The notes: generated by a model not told the origin, from the sequence alone. 64,000 bases of DNA from Candidatus Nanoarchaeia archaeon (GCA_028706745.1 JAQTVM010000002.1:33823-97822), one strand, 5' to 3'. Counted from the first letter of the stretch, positions 16,389 to 29,548 are shown. Made by a program: numbers and translations.

Positions 16389-17243
16389 TTAGAATAGCCC
16401 TGACTTATACCTTGCAGCGCACCAGTTTTGTTCCAGTATTTTGCAGTCTTTGTAATCAGTATAAGAAGGCCACATTTCCCAAATATTATCCAAAGTATAA
16501 ATGTCAAGCCCAAGATAATTTGCCTGCTTGTAAGCCGCAAGCACTGAATCCCTCCAGACTTTTCCCTGCAGGCATTCTTTTAATCCGGAATGCCCGCCTC
16601 CGAATACAACTGCAATCTTAGGTCTTTTTTCTTTCCAATCCTTTAATCGCGGAACAACAAATTCCTCTGTTTTTCTTGCTGCAACGCAGTTTCTTAATTC
16701 AACAAGCGGGTTTGGCGGAAGCCTGTGCACAGAAGCAGCCGCTGTTTCAACCGCATTCGGAGATTCTCCCTTGGTAAATGAGCCTAAGAAAAATCCGGAA
16801 TAGCCGTTCAGCAGGTACATCCCGAGCAAGCCCTTGCCAATTCCTTTGAGAAACTGCCTTCTGTCTGTTTTTTCATGCTCAGAAGCTTCCCTTATGTCCT
16901 CCTTTGCAGATGAAAGGACATAACCGGCAGCAAACAAGGGGATGCTCATCATTGCAATACCTGCGGCAAGCCCGAACGGGCTTACATTGGCATCAAGCAG
17001 ATAAACCCACTTGTCATGCTTGTGGGACTGTTTCATAATTGTCTCGTAAATCTTTGGAAGACAGTCAAGACCGAACTGCGAAGCGCCTGTTATTCCGGGA
17101 CCGTGCCCTGTATTTTCAAGAACAATCGCATCCAGTGATTCTATTTGCCCGTCATTGAAAACAGCATCATCAGCATCCTTCAAATGAGCCGCATAAACCA
17201 GAGTATAGTCAGCATTGTCTGTTGAAAAATTCACCCACCCCAT
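16389..17243 (-). CDS. Unknown protein with membrane segment and internal Tat-like motif
   Basis: 284 residues, not recognised. The first ~90 residues look soluble (DAIVLENTGHGPG). A hydrophobic segment follows (SPFGLAAGIAMMSIPLFAAGYV), then DRRQFLKGIGKGLLGMYLL, which fits the twin-arginine consensus RRxFLK plus hydrophobic core but lies in the middle of the protein. The C-terminal domain contains KIAVVFGGGHSGLKECL, faintly like the GxxH motif region of TraB/EreA-type proteins. It is 24 bases downstream of nothing obvious on its own strand except the small membrane protein gene at 17267. Confidence 0.6.
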   Translation of the reverse strand: MGWVNFSTDNADYTLVYAAHLKDADDAVFNDGQIESLDAIVLENTGHGPGITGASQFGLDCLPKIYETIMKQSHKHDKWVYLLDANVSPFGLAAGIAMMSIPLFAAGYVLSSAKEDIREASEHEKTDRRQFLKGIGKGLLGMYLLNGYSGFFLGSFTKGESPNAVETAAASVHRLPPNPLVELRNCVAARKTEEFVVPRLKDWKEKRPKIAVVFGGGHSGLKECLQGKVWRDSVLAAYKQANYLGLDIYTLDNIWEMWPSYTDYKDCKILEQNWCAARYKSGLF

Positions 17244-17266
17244 AAGGGGAGTTATGTATGGGTTGT

Positions 17267-17806
17267 TTAAATATCTTTGCCAAGGTAAGGCATTATTTCA
17301 GGCTTTGCCTCTTCAAGAACGCCTGCAAGCTCCTTGTAATCAACTGCCTTTAATTTTCCAATCAATTCTTTTGACTCTTCTGCAAACTGCTCCAATTCCT
17401 TGAAGTGCAGCTTTTTTTTCGCTTTTATTTTTGCCCAGGTAATGCCTATGAATGTTGAAAGGCAACCCATTCCCAAGGCGCCTACATAAGGATTCACAGG
17501 CATTGCAATTATAAGCAAAGAGCCGATTCCTGATGCTTTCTGGCAGTAATTAACTTTCTTGAGAAATTCCTCATTTATTAATCCTTCAGTCTTTATGTCA
17601 TTTATGGAAACAAGATGATCCTGTATCTTCCTGAAATAGCTGCTTTTCACGCAGGATTGCTCATTATCTCCTAATTTATAATAGCTGTCCAGCATACGGA
17701 GATAGCCTGCTGCATCACAATTATCAGTGTCAACATCATTTTCAACTGTGAATGACGCGCCTTTCACGCTGTTTACCAGCAAGTCAGTGAGTTCTTTTCT
17801 TTCCAT
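17267..17806 (-). CDS. Small membrane-associated protein, paralogue of the next gene
   Basis: The start is set at MERKELTDLLVNS (17806), preceded by SD GAGGGGGT and a TATA (TTTATATA) near 17850; the track's GTG at 17833 is less likely. ~180 residues: an N-terminal helical domain, a central hydrophobic pair (IGSLLIIAMPVNPYVGALG, CLSTFIGITW), a Lys-rich stretch and a helical tail. It shares layout and sequence (KSVKGAS, YYKLGD, HLVSI) with the protein at 17878-18516. Function unknown. Confidence 0.65.
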   Translation of the reverse strand: MERKELTDLLVNSVKGASFTVENDVDTDNCDAAGYLRMLDSYYKLGDNEQSCVKSSYFRKIQDHLVSINDIKTEGLINEEFLKKVNYCQKASGIGSLLIIAMPVNPYVGALGMGCLSTFIGITWAKIKAKKKLHFKELEQFAEESKELIGKLKAVDYKELAGVLEEAKPEIMPYLGKDI

Positions 17807-17877
17807 TTTTATTTCTACCCCCTCGTTAAGCACTATATTGCATCCCTATATAAATGTTGCTATTATACAGGGGAAAA

Positions 17878-18516
17878 TCATAACTTATCAATATAAGCTG
17901 AAATCTTGTCCTTGCTTTCATCCAAAACATCCTTTACAAGCATGAAATCAGTGTTTTCAAGGAATGCGTTCAAAGCCATAAGCTCGCCTTTCTTCTTCTC
18001 GTTCTTCTTTGTGATGAAATGCCCATAAATCCTTGAAACCGCCTGTATTCCCAGCGCAGGTATTCCAATAGCAAGCGCCAAGGGATTCTGAGTTATTGCA
18101 TAAACTCCAGTGCAGGCAATCGCAGTGCCAAGGCTTGCGTTCTTTATGTATTCTGCAAACTTATTATCTTTCCCGGAGTGAAATGTTTCATTTCCCAAAT
18201 TCACTTCAGGCTGCTCCTGTTCTTGATAATCCTGAAACCCCCTGAATGCGCTTGAGCCATTTACAATAACCTGCTTGTTTCCGCCGGTGTCTGTGATGCC
18301 CATAAGGTAATCGTGCACTTCCCTGCAGAATGCCCTCATCACAGGAGCATCATTCCTATCTTTCATATTATAGTAATTCCTCAGAAGGATAAGGTATTCC
18401 TGCGCATCATCCTCATTGACAAGAAAATGCGCCTTATGTTTGTTTCCCTTTACAAGGCAGCTTGACGCGTCCTCGACGCTCTTCAGTATGATGTCTTCCA
18501 GCGCTTCCTTAGCCAT
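17878..18516 (-). CDS. Small membrane-associated protein, paralogue of the previous gene
   Basis: The start is at MAKEALEDIILKSVEDASS (18516): a TATA (TTTATAA, ~18540) lies 25 bases upstream, arguing against the track's 18579. About 212 residues with the same plan as its neighbour: helical N-terminus with YLILLRNYYNMKD and YLMGITDTG, central hydrophobic segments (GTAIACTGVYAITQNPLALA), KKNEKKKGE, then a helical C-terminus ending VLDESKDKISAYIDKL. Each paralogue has its own promoter. Function unknown. Confidence 0.65.
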   Translation of the reverse strand: MAKEALEDIILKSVEDASSCLVKGNKHKAHFLVNEDDAQEYLILLRNYYNMKDRNDAPVMRAFCREVHDYLMGITDTGGNKQVIVNGSSAFRGFQDYQEQEQPEVNLGNETFHSGKDNKFAEYIKNASLGTAIACTGVYAITQNPLALAIGIPALGIQAVSRIYGHFITKKNEKKKGELMALNAFLENTDFMLVKDVLDESKDKISAYIDKL

Positions 18517-18612
18517 ACGGCTGTGTATATAGCAGGAAGTTATAAACGTTGCGGAAAGAAAAGGAGGCAACGATACCATAATGTTTATAATAGCCTAGAA
18601 AAGAATAATTTT

Positions 18613-19305
18613 ATGACAGATTTACCCGACGAATGGTTTAAGCCATTGGAAAAGGATGATGTATATTTTAGGCCGTTTGTATTTGATGGGAATCCGCTAG
18701 ATATTCCTAAAAGAGAATCTATATTTTTAGTCGGAATAAATCCGGCAACTAAGATTACAACAAAGAATAAAAGTCTCGATGAGATTAAAAGGCTTCTTTG
18801 CGATAGGAAAGAACTAAATAGTTTCCTTGAAAAGGAACGAGGAAAAGTAAGTAAAACAAGAAAAGAGATTGGCAAATTAGTAGAATTAATAGGGACCAAT
18901 ATTAAAGTAATAGAAACGGATGTTTGTGCTTACCCTACCAAAGATTTAAGAGAGTTAAAAAACTTTCGTAAGAACCAGGAATATAAGAATAGAATCGAGA
19001 GAGGTATAAAAATATTTAAGGAATTATTGATATCTGTTCAGCCGAAGATTATTATAGTTTATGGAAAATATGCAATAAAAGAATTAAGAAAAGAATATAG
19101 GATAGAAGGCTTAGAAAAAAAGTTTTCTATAAAAGCAGACAAAAGTTCAGCCAAAGATAGAGTATATAAAATGCACTTAATAGATTGTGGATATAAGGTA
19201 AGTATTATCCTTGCCCCTCATTTTTCTAGGAATCAGATTAGCGAAAGAGATATAAAATATATAGCAGAAAAGATTAAAGATATGTGGGCAAAGGGTACAG
19301 GATAG
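18613..19305 (+). CDS. Uracil-DNA-glycosylase-like fold protein
   Basis: The start is at MTDLPDEWF (18613), a TATA (TTTATAATAG) ~25 bases upstream giving a leaderless mRNA; the track start at 18523 is upstream of the promoter. Motifs fit the UDG superfamily: FLVGINPAT (residues ~38-46, motif A position), IIIVYGKYA (central strand) and ILAPHFSRNQ (motif B). The catalytic acid or Asn of classical UDGs is not evident, so substrate specificity is open. The gene is AT-rich relative to neighbours and may be acquired. Confidence 0.5.
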   Translation: MTDLPDEWFKPLEKDDVYFRPFVFDGNPLDIPKRESIFLVGINPATKITTKNKSLDEIKRLLCDRKELNSFLEKERGKVSKTRKEIGKLVELIGTNIKVIETDVCAYPTKDLRELKNFRKNQEYKNRIERGIKIFKELLISVQPKIIIVYGKYAIKELRKEYRIEGLEKKFSIKADKSSAKDRVYKMHLIDCGYKVSIILAPHFSRNQISERDIKYIAEKIKDMWAKGTG

Positions 19306-19373
19306 AACGCCGAGTCTGTCGGCGCTGTGCTATGATACAAACATTTTTAAATAATACCAAAATAACAAGGCTT

Positions 19374-19721
19374 ATGGATATTAAGACAAAAATAAAAGTG
19401 TTAACCTGCTGGACAGAAGATTTAAACGAATATCTGAAAGTCCCAAAGGGATTAGAGAAGAAAGTAAGTAAGGATGATATAACTAACCTCCTGAGAGAAG
19501 TAGCATATTGGGCGTCATCAGAATATAATGCAAGCAATATAATGCCCAGCCATATAGATGGATATAGGCGTATGCTTGAAAAAGAATTAAGAGAAAAACA
19601 GCAACATACATGGCAAACATGGCAACATAAACTTTTATGGAGTGTAGTGCCCGCGGCTATTTCTTATTTATTGGGTATATTAACTGCTTTGCTTATAGTA
19701 TACATAGAAGCTAACTTTTAA
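19374..19721 (+). CDS. Small protein with C-terminal membrane anchor
   Basis: The start is at MDIKTKIKV (19374), with TTTTTAAATA ~28 bases upstream; the track start at 19284 lies before this promoter. 115 residues: a soluble charged N-terminal domain, then a single C-terminal hydrophobic helix (LWSVVPAAISYLLGILTALLIVYI), so it is probably tail-anchored. No family recognised. It overlaps the convergent gene at 19711 by a few bases. Confidence 0.55.
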   Translation: MDIKTKIKVLTCWTEDLNEYLKVPKGLEKKVSKDDITNLLREVAYWASSEYNASNIMPSHIDGYRRMLEKELREKQQHTWQTWQHKLLWSVVPAAISYLLGILTALLIVYIEANF

Positions 19722-20052
19722 TTGATTTAGGAGTTTCCCATTTCAGAAGTATTAAATCTCCACATCTCACACATTTAATTGATTCTATGCCCCCCATTAC
19801 CATTAATTGTTTTTTACAATAAGGACAGCTAAATCCTACACTGCTATTCTTCAAACGTTGACTTATCACAAAACAAAAAGCGCTTACAACTATAGCGCCT
19901 ATCGCTGCAAAAAAGCCTATTATTGTTATAAAGAAAAAAACAGCTACTAAGGCCATTACAACACCTGCCAAAACAAAGATTGCACTTAAGCCCTTGTTTA
20001 GCTCAGAAACAATAGGCAATTTTAATGTTACCTCTTTTTTGGTAGTATTCAT
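19711..20052 (-). CDS. Two-TM protein with C-terminal zinc ribbon
   Basis: 113 residues: an N-terminal cytoplasmic stretch, two close membrane helices (AIFVLAGVVMALVAVFFFITIIG, AAIGAIVVSAFCFVI), then a zinc ribbon CPYC...CVRCG. Similar membrane plus zinc-ribbon proteins are common in small archaeal genomes without known function. No signal of operon membership. Confidence 0.6.
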   Translation of the reverse strand: MNTTKKEVTLKLPIVSELNKGLSAIFVLAGVVMALVAVFFFITIIGFFAAIGAIVVSAFCFVISQRLKNSSVGFSCPYCKKQLMVMGGIESIKCVRCGDLILLKWETPKSIKS

Positions 20053-20120
20053 ACCATTCTATTGGGAATTCTAAAGTTTTAAACCTTTGCTTTCAACAAA
20101 TTTTGAATGTTAATTATGAG

Positions 20121-20193
20121 TGGGGATATAGGGATTTGAACCCTAATCAACCGGTCTGGAGCCGGCCGCACTGCCGAGTTATGCTATATCCCC
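20121..20193 (-). tRNA. tRNA-Trp (anticodon CCA)
   Basis: A complete cloverleaf on the minus strand: acceptor GGGGATA/TATCCCC, discriminator A, anticodon stem GCCGG/CCGGT, loop CTCCAGA with anticodon CCA, T arm TAGGG-TTCAAAT-CCCTA. 73 nt, CCA tail not encoded, and no intron, although archaeal tRNA-Trp genes often have one. It lies 37 bases from the end of trpS on the same strand. Confidence 0.95.
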
Positions 20194-20230
20194 GAATGCA
20201 AGAAATATGAGCAATAAAGAGTATTTAACT

Positions 20231-21355
20231 TTAACGCTTCAAGAGATATTTCTCAACCTTGGCTTTTGCCTTCTCCCTTTCAGCCTGGTGCTTCTTCAGG
20301 AAAGAATTAATTTTCTCAATAAGAATTGCTTTCAGCTCGCCTGTAAGCATTTTCCCTGTCTTATAATCGCGGTATATCTCCTGCAATTTCTTGTCATCAG
20401 GCTCAAACAGCATACGCAAGTACTGAAATGAGACATCAACGTCAGGGTTTCCGCCCTTTATCCTGTGCTCCTCAATCGAAACCTGCCCGCCTGAAAATGC
20501 ATACTTGTTAATCTTCTTCTTAACCATCTCAGGAGTGTCTGTTGTGAATATTGCCTGCTCAGCAGCTGACGAAGCAGACATCTTGCCTTCAACGCCGCCT
20601 AATGGCGGCAAAAACATGCACTGGATTGACGCAGGCTTGTAATGCCCTAGCTTAGGCAAAATATCACGAGTTAATCTGAAATGCGGGTCCTGGTCAACTG
20701 CGTGCGGTATTAAGCAGGGAATCTCCTTTCCCTTAAGAACAGACGGCAAAAACGCAGGCACTGCCTGCATTGAAGTGTAAAATATTGAACCTATGTTGTT
20801 CTCATTAGTCATGCCAAAAGTTGATTTTACCATTGAAAACGTGATTTTCTTTGCAACCTTGCAGGCTTCCTTGTACATCAAACCGGCATCTCTTGTATCT
20901 ATGATGAAATGCGTTTTCTTTGGGTCAAAGCCAAGTGCAATCACGTCAAGCATGTTTTCATTAAGCCAGCGCTGTGTGTCCTCAAACTTCATTTCCTGCT
21001 TGAACAGAAACTTTTCCTCGTCAGGAAACTGGAACCAAAGCTCAACATTAAATTTATCCTGCAGCCATTTGGTGAATATCCAAGGCATAAGATGCCCGAG
21101 ATGCACAGGCCCTGAAGGCGCCCTGCCTGTATACAAAAAGAACTTGTTTCCCTTTTCATACTCATCAAGCAAAAATTTCATATCCCTATGGGCAAAAAAT
21201 ACCTTCCTGCAAAGCATGAAATGCAATTCTTTCGTGTGCTTCTTGATTCTCTCAAGCATTGCGTCATTCAGCTTTTCAACGCCAAACTCAGCTATAAGCT
21301 TGTCATAGTCAATGTCGCCTGAAACTTCCCACGGCGTTACCTTGAATTCTGCCAT
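20231..21355 (-). CDS. trpS: Tryptophanyl-tRNA synthetase (archaeal/eukaryotic type)
   Basis: This charges tRNA-Trp. The N-terminus VTPWEVSGDIDYDKLIAEFG is the archaeal/eukaryotic TrpRS signature; HIGH-type motif GPVHLGHL, KMSKS-type motif GKMSAS. 374 residues is normal. The tRNA-Trp gene follows directly downstream on the same strand, so enzyme and substrate may be co-transcribed. Confidence 0.96.
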   Translation of the reverse strand: MAEFKVTPWEVSGDIDYDKLIAEFGVEKLNDAMLERIKKHTKELHFMLCRKVFFAHRDMKFLLDEYEKGNKFFLYTGRAPSGPVHLGHLMPWIFTKWLQDKFNVELWFQFPDEEKFLFKQEMKFEDTQRWLNENMLDVIALGFDPKKTHFIIDTRDAGLMYKEACKVAKKITFSMVKSTFGMTNENNIGSIFYTSMQAVPAFLPSVLKGKEIPCLIPHAVDQDPHFRLTRDILPKLGHYKPASIQCMFLPPLGGVEGKMSASSAAEQAIFTTDTPEMVKKKINKYAFSGGQVSIEEHRIKGGNPDVDVSFQYLRMLFEPDDKKLQEIYRDYKTGKMLTGELKAILIEKINSFLKKHQAEREKAKAKVEKYLLKR

Positions 21356-21454
21356 AGAATATCTTTAGCACAGCGTCTTTATTAAGCTTTTTATTGCTTA
21401 AACCGGGTTTAATGTTTAATAGCTTACAGGGGCTTTACGAACAGGTTCGAGCTT

Positions 21455-21475
21455 AAAAAATCGATTAGATTTTTT
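21455..21475 (-). terminator. Possible terminator of the RNA polymerase gene cluster
   Basis: AAAAAATC (21455-21462), 5-base loop, GATTTTTT (21468-21475): a perfect 8-bp stem overlapping the stop of nusA, giving a T run on the minus strand. Spacing to trpS is ~118 bases. Confidence 0.35.
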
Positions 21476-21881
21476 ATTCAACCTTGACTTCAACCTGAAA
21501 ATACTTGGAAACAATTTCCTGTATGCGCCGCAAATTCGTCTTCTCGCGTCCAAAAACCTTCCCTTTCTCAGCTGTATCAGATGTCTTGATAACAACAAGA
21601 TTGTCCTGCCTTTCAACTGCTTTCGGCTTCAAAGGAAAAAGCAAATTGCGGACAAACTCAACAGGCTCGGGGTTAAACTCATAAACTTTTATCTCTTTCT
21701 TGAAAACAGAAGACGCTTTTTTTATGTTCGCGCCGCCTTTGCCTATGGCAAGCCCCATCTGCCCCATATCAATAATAAATACTAAAGAATCGCCTTCTGC
21801 AAAGCAGTCCTTGACAGAAGCGTGAGTAAGATTCTCAAATACATTAATGAAGCCTATTGTCTTCATATCGAAACTGACCAT
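21474..21881 (-). CDS. nusA: Archaeal NusA-like KH-domain transcription factor
   Basis: 135 residues consisting of two KH domains, with GLAIGKGGANIKK as the GxxG loop and GREKTNLRRIQEIVSKYF in the second; no S1 domain, as in archaeal NusA. It acts with RNA polymerase in elongation and termination. It starts 2 bases after rpl30e stops, in the conserved archaeal order rpoA2-rpl30e-nusA. Confidence 0.93.
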   Translation of the reverse strand: MVSFDMKTIGFINVFENLTHASVKDCFAEGDSLVFIIDMGQMGLAIGKGGANIKKASSVFKKEIKVYEFNPEPVEFVRNLLFPLKPKAVERQDNLVVIKTSDTAEKGKVFGREKTNLRRIQEIVSKYFQVEVKVE

Positions 21882-21883
21882 CT

Positions 21884-25908
<4,025 letters not shown>

Positions 25909-25915
25909 TTTTTCC

Positions 25916-27718
25916 TCAATACTTGCTCTTCAAGTGCAGCTGCGGGTAGATTCCTATTGCTTTTAGCTCTTCAAGCAAAAGCTTGAATGCATAGCTAAGC
26001 TCCACTGATGCAACTTCAATATTAGCCCCGCACTTTGTGCAGTATGCCTTGCCTTTCATCTCGTCAAAGACAGCAAGCATGCCGCAGCTTTCGCAGATGT
26101 GCACCACTGTCCTGTCCGAGTCAAATCTTTCCTTTAGCAAGAGCGATGCGCCGTGCGCGACAAAGCAGTCTTTTTCCATTTCACCCAATCTCAAACCGCC
26201 GCCCTTGCTTCTTCCTTCAATCGGCTGTCTTGTCAAGAGCTGGATTCTTCCAGATGCCCTTGCATGCAGCTTGTTTGCAACCATGTGCTTTAATTTCATG
26301 TAATACATGCTTCCGATGAATATCTGGGCTGTAAATTCCTCCCCTGTGATTCCGTTGTACATTTTTTCAGTGCCGTTTTCCCTGAAACCCATGTCAAGAA
26401 GTGTTGTTCTCAGGTCTGCCTCGCTTTCTGCCGCGAATGTGCTGCCGTCAATGTACCTTCCTGACAATGCGCCGACTTTTCCGCCTATAACTTCAATCAA
26501 ATGAGATATTGTCATTCTTGAAGGCAGTGAGTGAGGCGAGAATATCAGGTCAGGCGCTATTCCTGATGAAGAAAACGGCATGTCAGACTGCGGAATAATT
26601 CTTCCTATGACTCCTTTCTGCCCGTGCCTTGAAGCGAACTTGTCCCCTATTTCCGGATTTCTCTGGTCCCTTAATCTTACCTGTATAAGCTTGTTTCCTT
26701 CCTCATTCTCTGTGATTACAACAAGATCCACTGTGCCGTGCTCGCCCTGCTTTACAGTTAATGAGCTTTCCCTTCTCATGTTTGCGGCAATGCTGAATTC
26801 TTCAAGCTCGCCAAGGAACCTCGGAGGCGATGTTTTTCCGATTACAACCTCGTGTTCCAGCAGTTTTGCTCCCGGATAAACAATACCATCATCTTCAAGA
26901 TACCTGTAATCTTCCTCTGACTTGTAGCCCTTGACTTCCTTGTCAGGAACAGCTATTTCATCAACCAAGCCTCCCTGGTATCTTAATTCCTCAACAACAT
27001 ACGGCCTGTAATAGCTTGACCTTGCAAGGCCTCTTTCAACAGAACCCTTGTTAAGTATAATCGCGTCTTCCATGTTGTATCCGTCAAGAGCCATGACTGC
27101 AATTGTAACATTGTGCCCTGAAGGGTGCTTTTCATAGTTTGTTACATCGTGAACAAATGATTTTACAATTGGCATCTGCGGGTAATGCAATATGCTTACA
27201 TCCGTGTCAACCCTTAACAAAAAGTTTGACGCATACATGCCCAGGCTCTGCTTCTGGGTTTTTGAACCCCTGTTAAGTCTTGATGACTGCCCGAAGTTTG
27301 CATAGGGGACGAGGGAAGTAACCATTCCCAGAATTGCAATAGGGCTTATTTCCAGATGAGTGTGCTCTTTTGTAAGGTACTTGTCATTCAAAGCAATAAA
27401 CGCCTCTTCCTCTTCTCCTGCATCGAGGTATTCAATTACTCCTTCCTTGACAAGCCCGTCCCATGTCAGCTCGTTTGCCCTTAGCTTTTTCAAGTGCTCT
27501 TCCTTAAGCCTCGGCTCCCCGTTTTCAACAACAATAAGCGGCCTTCTTGCCCTGCCTGTTATTGTATTTATGACAACCTCGTTAAAGTCAGGATCATAAG
27601 AAATATTAACTGCATAAGGCAGTTTTCCCGCTCTTCTTTCTGCCTTGACAGACTTTACAAAGTCTTTTGCGCTGTCAACAGTTCCAATGAATTTTTCATC
27701 TATGTATACATCTACCAT
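25916..27718 (-). CDS. rpoB1: DNA-directed RNA polymerase subunit B'
   Basis: The C-terminal part of the split second-largest subunit: DGYNMEDAIILNK, KFASRHGQKG, RQPIEGRSKGGGLRLGEME and a zinc cluster CESCG...CTKCG. The start at MVDVYIDEKFIGTV (27718) follows an SD (GGTGG) at suitable distance; the track's 27751 adds 11 unlikely residues. The B subunit is split as in methanogens and many small archaea. Confidence 0.97.
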   Translation of the reverse strand: MVDVYIDEKFIGTVDSAKDFVKSVKAERRAGKLPYAVNISYDPDFNEVVINTITGRARRPLIVVENGEPRLKEEHLKKLRANELTWDGLVKEGVIEYLDAGEEEEAFIALNDKYLTKEHTHLEISPIAILGMVTSLVPYANFGQSSRLNRGSKTQKQSLGMYASNFLLRVDTDVSILHYPQMPIVKSFVHDVTNYEKHPSGHNVTIAVMALDGYNMEDAIILNKGSVERGLARSSYYRPYVVEELRYQGGLVDEIAVPDKEVKGYKSEEDYRYLEDDGIVYPGAKLLEHEVVIGKTSPPRFLGELEEFSIAANMRRESSLTVKQGEHGTVDLVVITENEEGNKLIQVRLRDQRNPEIGDKFASRHGQKGVIGRIIPQSDMPFSSSGIAPDLIFSPHSLPSRMTISHLIEVIGGKVGALSGRYIDGSTFAAESEADLRTTLLDMGFRENGTEKMYNGITGEEFTAQIFIGSMYYMKLKHMVANKLHARASGRIQLLTRQPIEGRSKGGGLRLGEMEKDCFVAHGASLLLKERFDSDRTVVHICESCGMLAVFDEMKGKAYCTKCGANIEVASVELSYAFKLLLEELKAIGIYPQLHLKSKY

Positions 27719-27772
27719 TCTCATTCCACCCTGTTCCATTCGAGGGTCCACTCACTTCGTTCGCAGACCATT

Positions 27773-29266
27773 TTATGCGCACTTCCTCAGACCCAATACC
27801 TCAAGAGATTTCTTGAGCTTGTCTTCCTGAACTTCTTCCTGTGTAATCTCGCAAAGCATTGCCATGTTTTTTCTTAAACCAATAGGCGTACCTTCAGGCG
27901 TCTCAATAGGGCATAACCTTCCCCAGTGAGTGCAATGCAATTCCCTTGCCTCGAAGTTTTCCTGGGTTGCTGACAATAATGAAACAACCCTTGTCAAATG
28001 CGATCTTGTTGCAATGAAGTTAATCCTGTCGAGGTTCTGGCTTATTCCCTTTCTTCCGCCAACCCATGTTCCTGTCGCCATTGCGCTCTTTATTCTTGAA
28101 GTCAAAAGCTTGTCCCTTATGATTGTTTTCACTGACTGGAACTTGCCTCTCTTGACTAATCTCTGGAAGTTGTATAATATGTCATTTACAAGCACCTTCA
28201 TGTTTACTCTCATTAATTCAGCCATCAGGTCGCCTGACAATTTCAATTTCTTGTTCTTGTAGTGGTCCTTGTCAGCAGGCGTCACTCCATCCTTTGAAAT
28301 CTGTAGGAATTTCTTGATAATCTTGCATAAGTTGTAAGCTTTCAATGCCCTGTCCTTTTGCGTTATGCCTATGTGAGGCAGCAAAAACTGGTCAAGCTGC
28401 TCAAGGCACTTGTCTGTCTTGCTTTCCTTTGGCTGGACAGCGATTGCTCCCTTTGCAGCAAGCACATTCAATGCGTCTTCCGAGGTTCTTATCTCGCTGA
28501 GGTCGTGAAGGTTCAGGTATACCTCGTCATACATTTTCTCGTCGCAGATAAGCTGCATGATGTCCTGGTCTTTTACAAGCCCGAGAGCCTTGATGACATA
28601 CATGATAGGCACTCTCTTGAATCTCGTGAATGAGATGTAAATTAACCCGTCGCGCATCTGCTCAATCACGTGCGGAATGTTGTATGATTCCTTGTGCGAG
28701 AAGAGTTTTGCAGTAAACTTGCTCGGGCCTGAACTTTCCTGCACAAACAATTTATTGGGAACCAAGTCCTCGACTGTGATTAACGCCCTCTCTTTTCCGT
28801 TGAGTATGAAATATCCGCCCGGGTCGTCAGGGTCTTCCCCCTTCTTGATTAATTCGTCCCTGTTAAGCCCTGTCAGATTGCAGTATTTTGACCTGAGCAT
28901 TACAGGCATTTTTCCTATAGGTGTTGAGAATGCTTCCCTTTGCACTCCGTCAATATGCACAGTGACATCAAGGTGCATCGGCGCCGAGTATGTAAGCTGC
29001 CTTAATCTTGCTTCCATCGGATAAATATCTTTTCTTGAACCGTCTGCTTCCTGTATTTTCGGCTTCTCAATTCTTATGTTGTCGAACCTTATCCTGAAAT
29101 CATTGACATCAGTCGGAATAACTGTAGGAATAATATCCCCCACTTCTTTCACTATCTTGGGAATTTCCATCTCAACAAAATTATTGAATGACTTCCTGTT
29201 AAAGTCAGTGAGAGCGTGCTCTTCAAAGTATTTTCTTATCAGGAAGTTAGAGTCAGGCATTGTCAC
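27773..29266 (-). CDS. rpoB2: DNA-directed RNA polymerase subunit B''
   Basis: The N-terminal part of the split second-largest subunit, 497 residues: MPVMLRSKYCNL, DPGGYFILNGKERALI, SHLTRVVSLLSATQENFEAR and LHCTHWGRLCPIETPEGTPIGL near the end. GGAGG lies 5 bases before the GTG at 29266; an ATG two codons later is an alternative. It is separated from B' by ~54 bases containing a CACTTCGTTCGC motif. Confidence 0.97.
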   Translation of the reverse strand: MTMPDSNFLIRKYFEEHALTDFNRKSFNNFVEMEIPKIVKEVGDIIPTVIPTDVNDFRIRFDNIRIEKPKIQEADGSRKDIYPMEARLRQLTYSAPMHLDVTVHIDGVQREAFSTPIGKMPVMLRSKYCNLTGLNRDELIKKGEDPDDPGGYFILNGKERALITVEDLVPNKLFVQESSGPSKFTAKLFSHKESYNIPHVIEQMRDGLIYISFTRFKRVPIMYVIKALGLVKDQDIMQLICDEKMYDEVYLNLHDLSEIRTSEDALNVLAAKGAIAVQPKESKTDKCLEQLDQFLLPHIGITQKDRALKAYNLCKIIKKFLQISKDGVTPADKDHYKNKKLKLSGDLMAELMRVNMKVLVNDILYNFQRLVKRGKFQSVKTIIRDKLLTSRIKSAMATGTWVGGRKGISQNLDRINFIATRSHLTRVVSLLSATQENFEARELHCTHWGRLCPIETPEGTPIGLRKNMAMLCEITQEEVQEDKLKKSLEVLGLRKCA

Positions 29267-29305
29267 TCGTGCCTCCTCGTTCCAGGCTTAACTTCGCTGC
29301 GCTCG

Positions 29306-29548
29306 TTAAGCATTGATTACCACCCTGAAAAAGTTTACCTTTCCTATTGTCGGGCTTTCCCTTTCAATTTTTATCACATCGCCGGGCTTTATATCAAAGT
29401 TTTTCAAAGCAGGGTCTGATTTTAGAATTTTCGGCAGCTGCCTTAAGGAAACATTGTACTGCTCAAGAAGCTTCTGCGCCTCGTCATCACTAAGCTTTGT
29501 GTGCTTCGGTATAAGCTTGTGTTCCTGAATGTCGAATTTTTCAGCCAT
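29306..29548 (-). CDS. rpoH: DNA-directed RNA polymerase subunit H
   Basis: 80 residues, the archaeal RpoH/eukaryotic RPB5 C-terminal domain: EHKLIPKHTKLSDDEAQKLL, LPKILKSDPALKNFDIKPGDVIKIER. The start is MAEKFDIQ (29548); the 56 extra residues in the track run through tRNA-side spacer. First gene of the cluster rpoH-rpoB2-rpoB1-rpoA1-rpoA2-rpl30e-nusA. Confidence 0.95.
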   Translation of the reverse strand: MAEKFDIQEHKLIPKHTKLSDDEAQKLLEQYNVSLRQLPKILKSDPALKNFDIKPGDVIKIERESPTIGKVNFFRVVINA

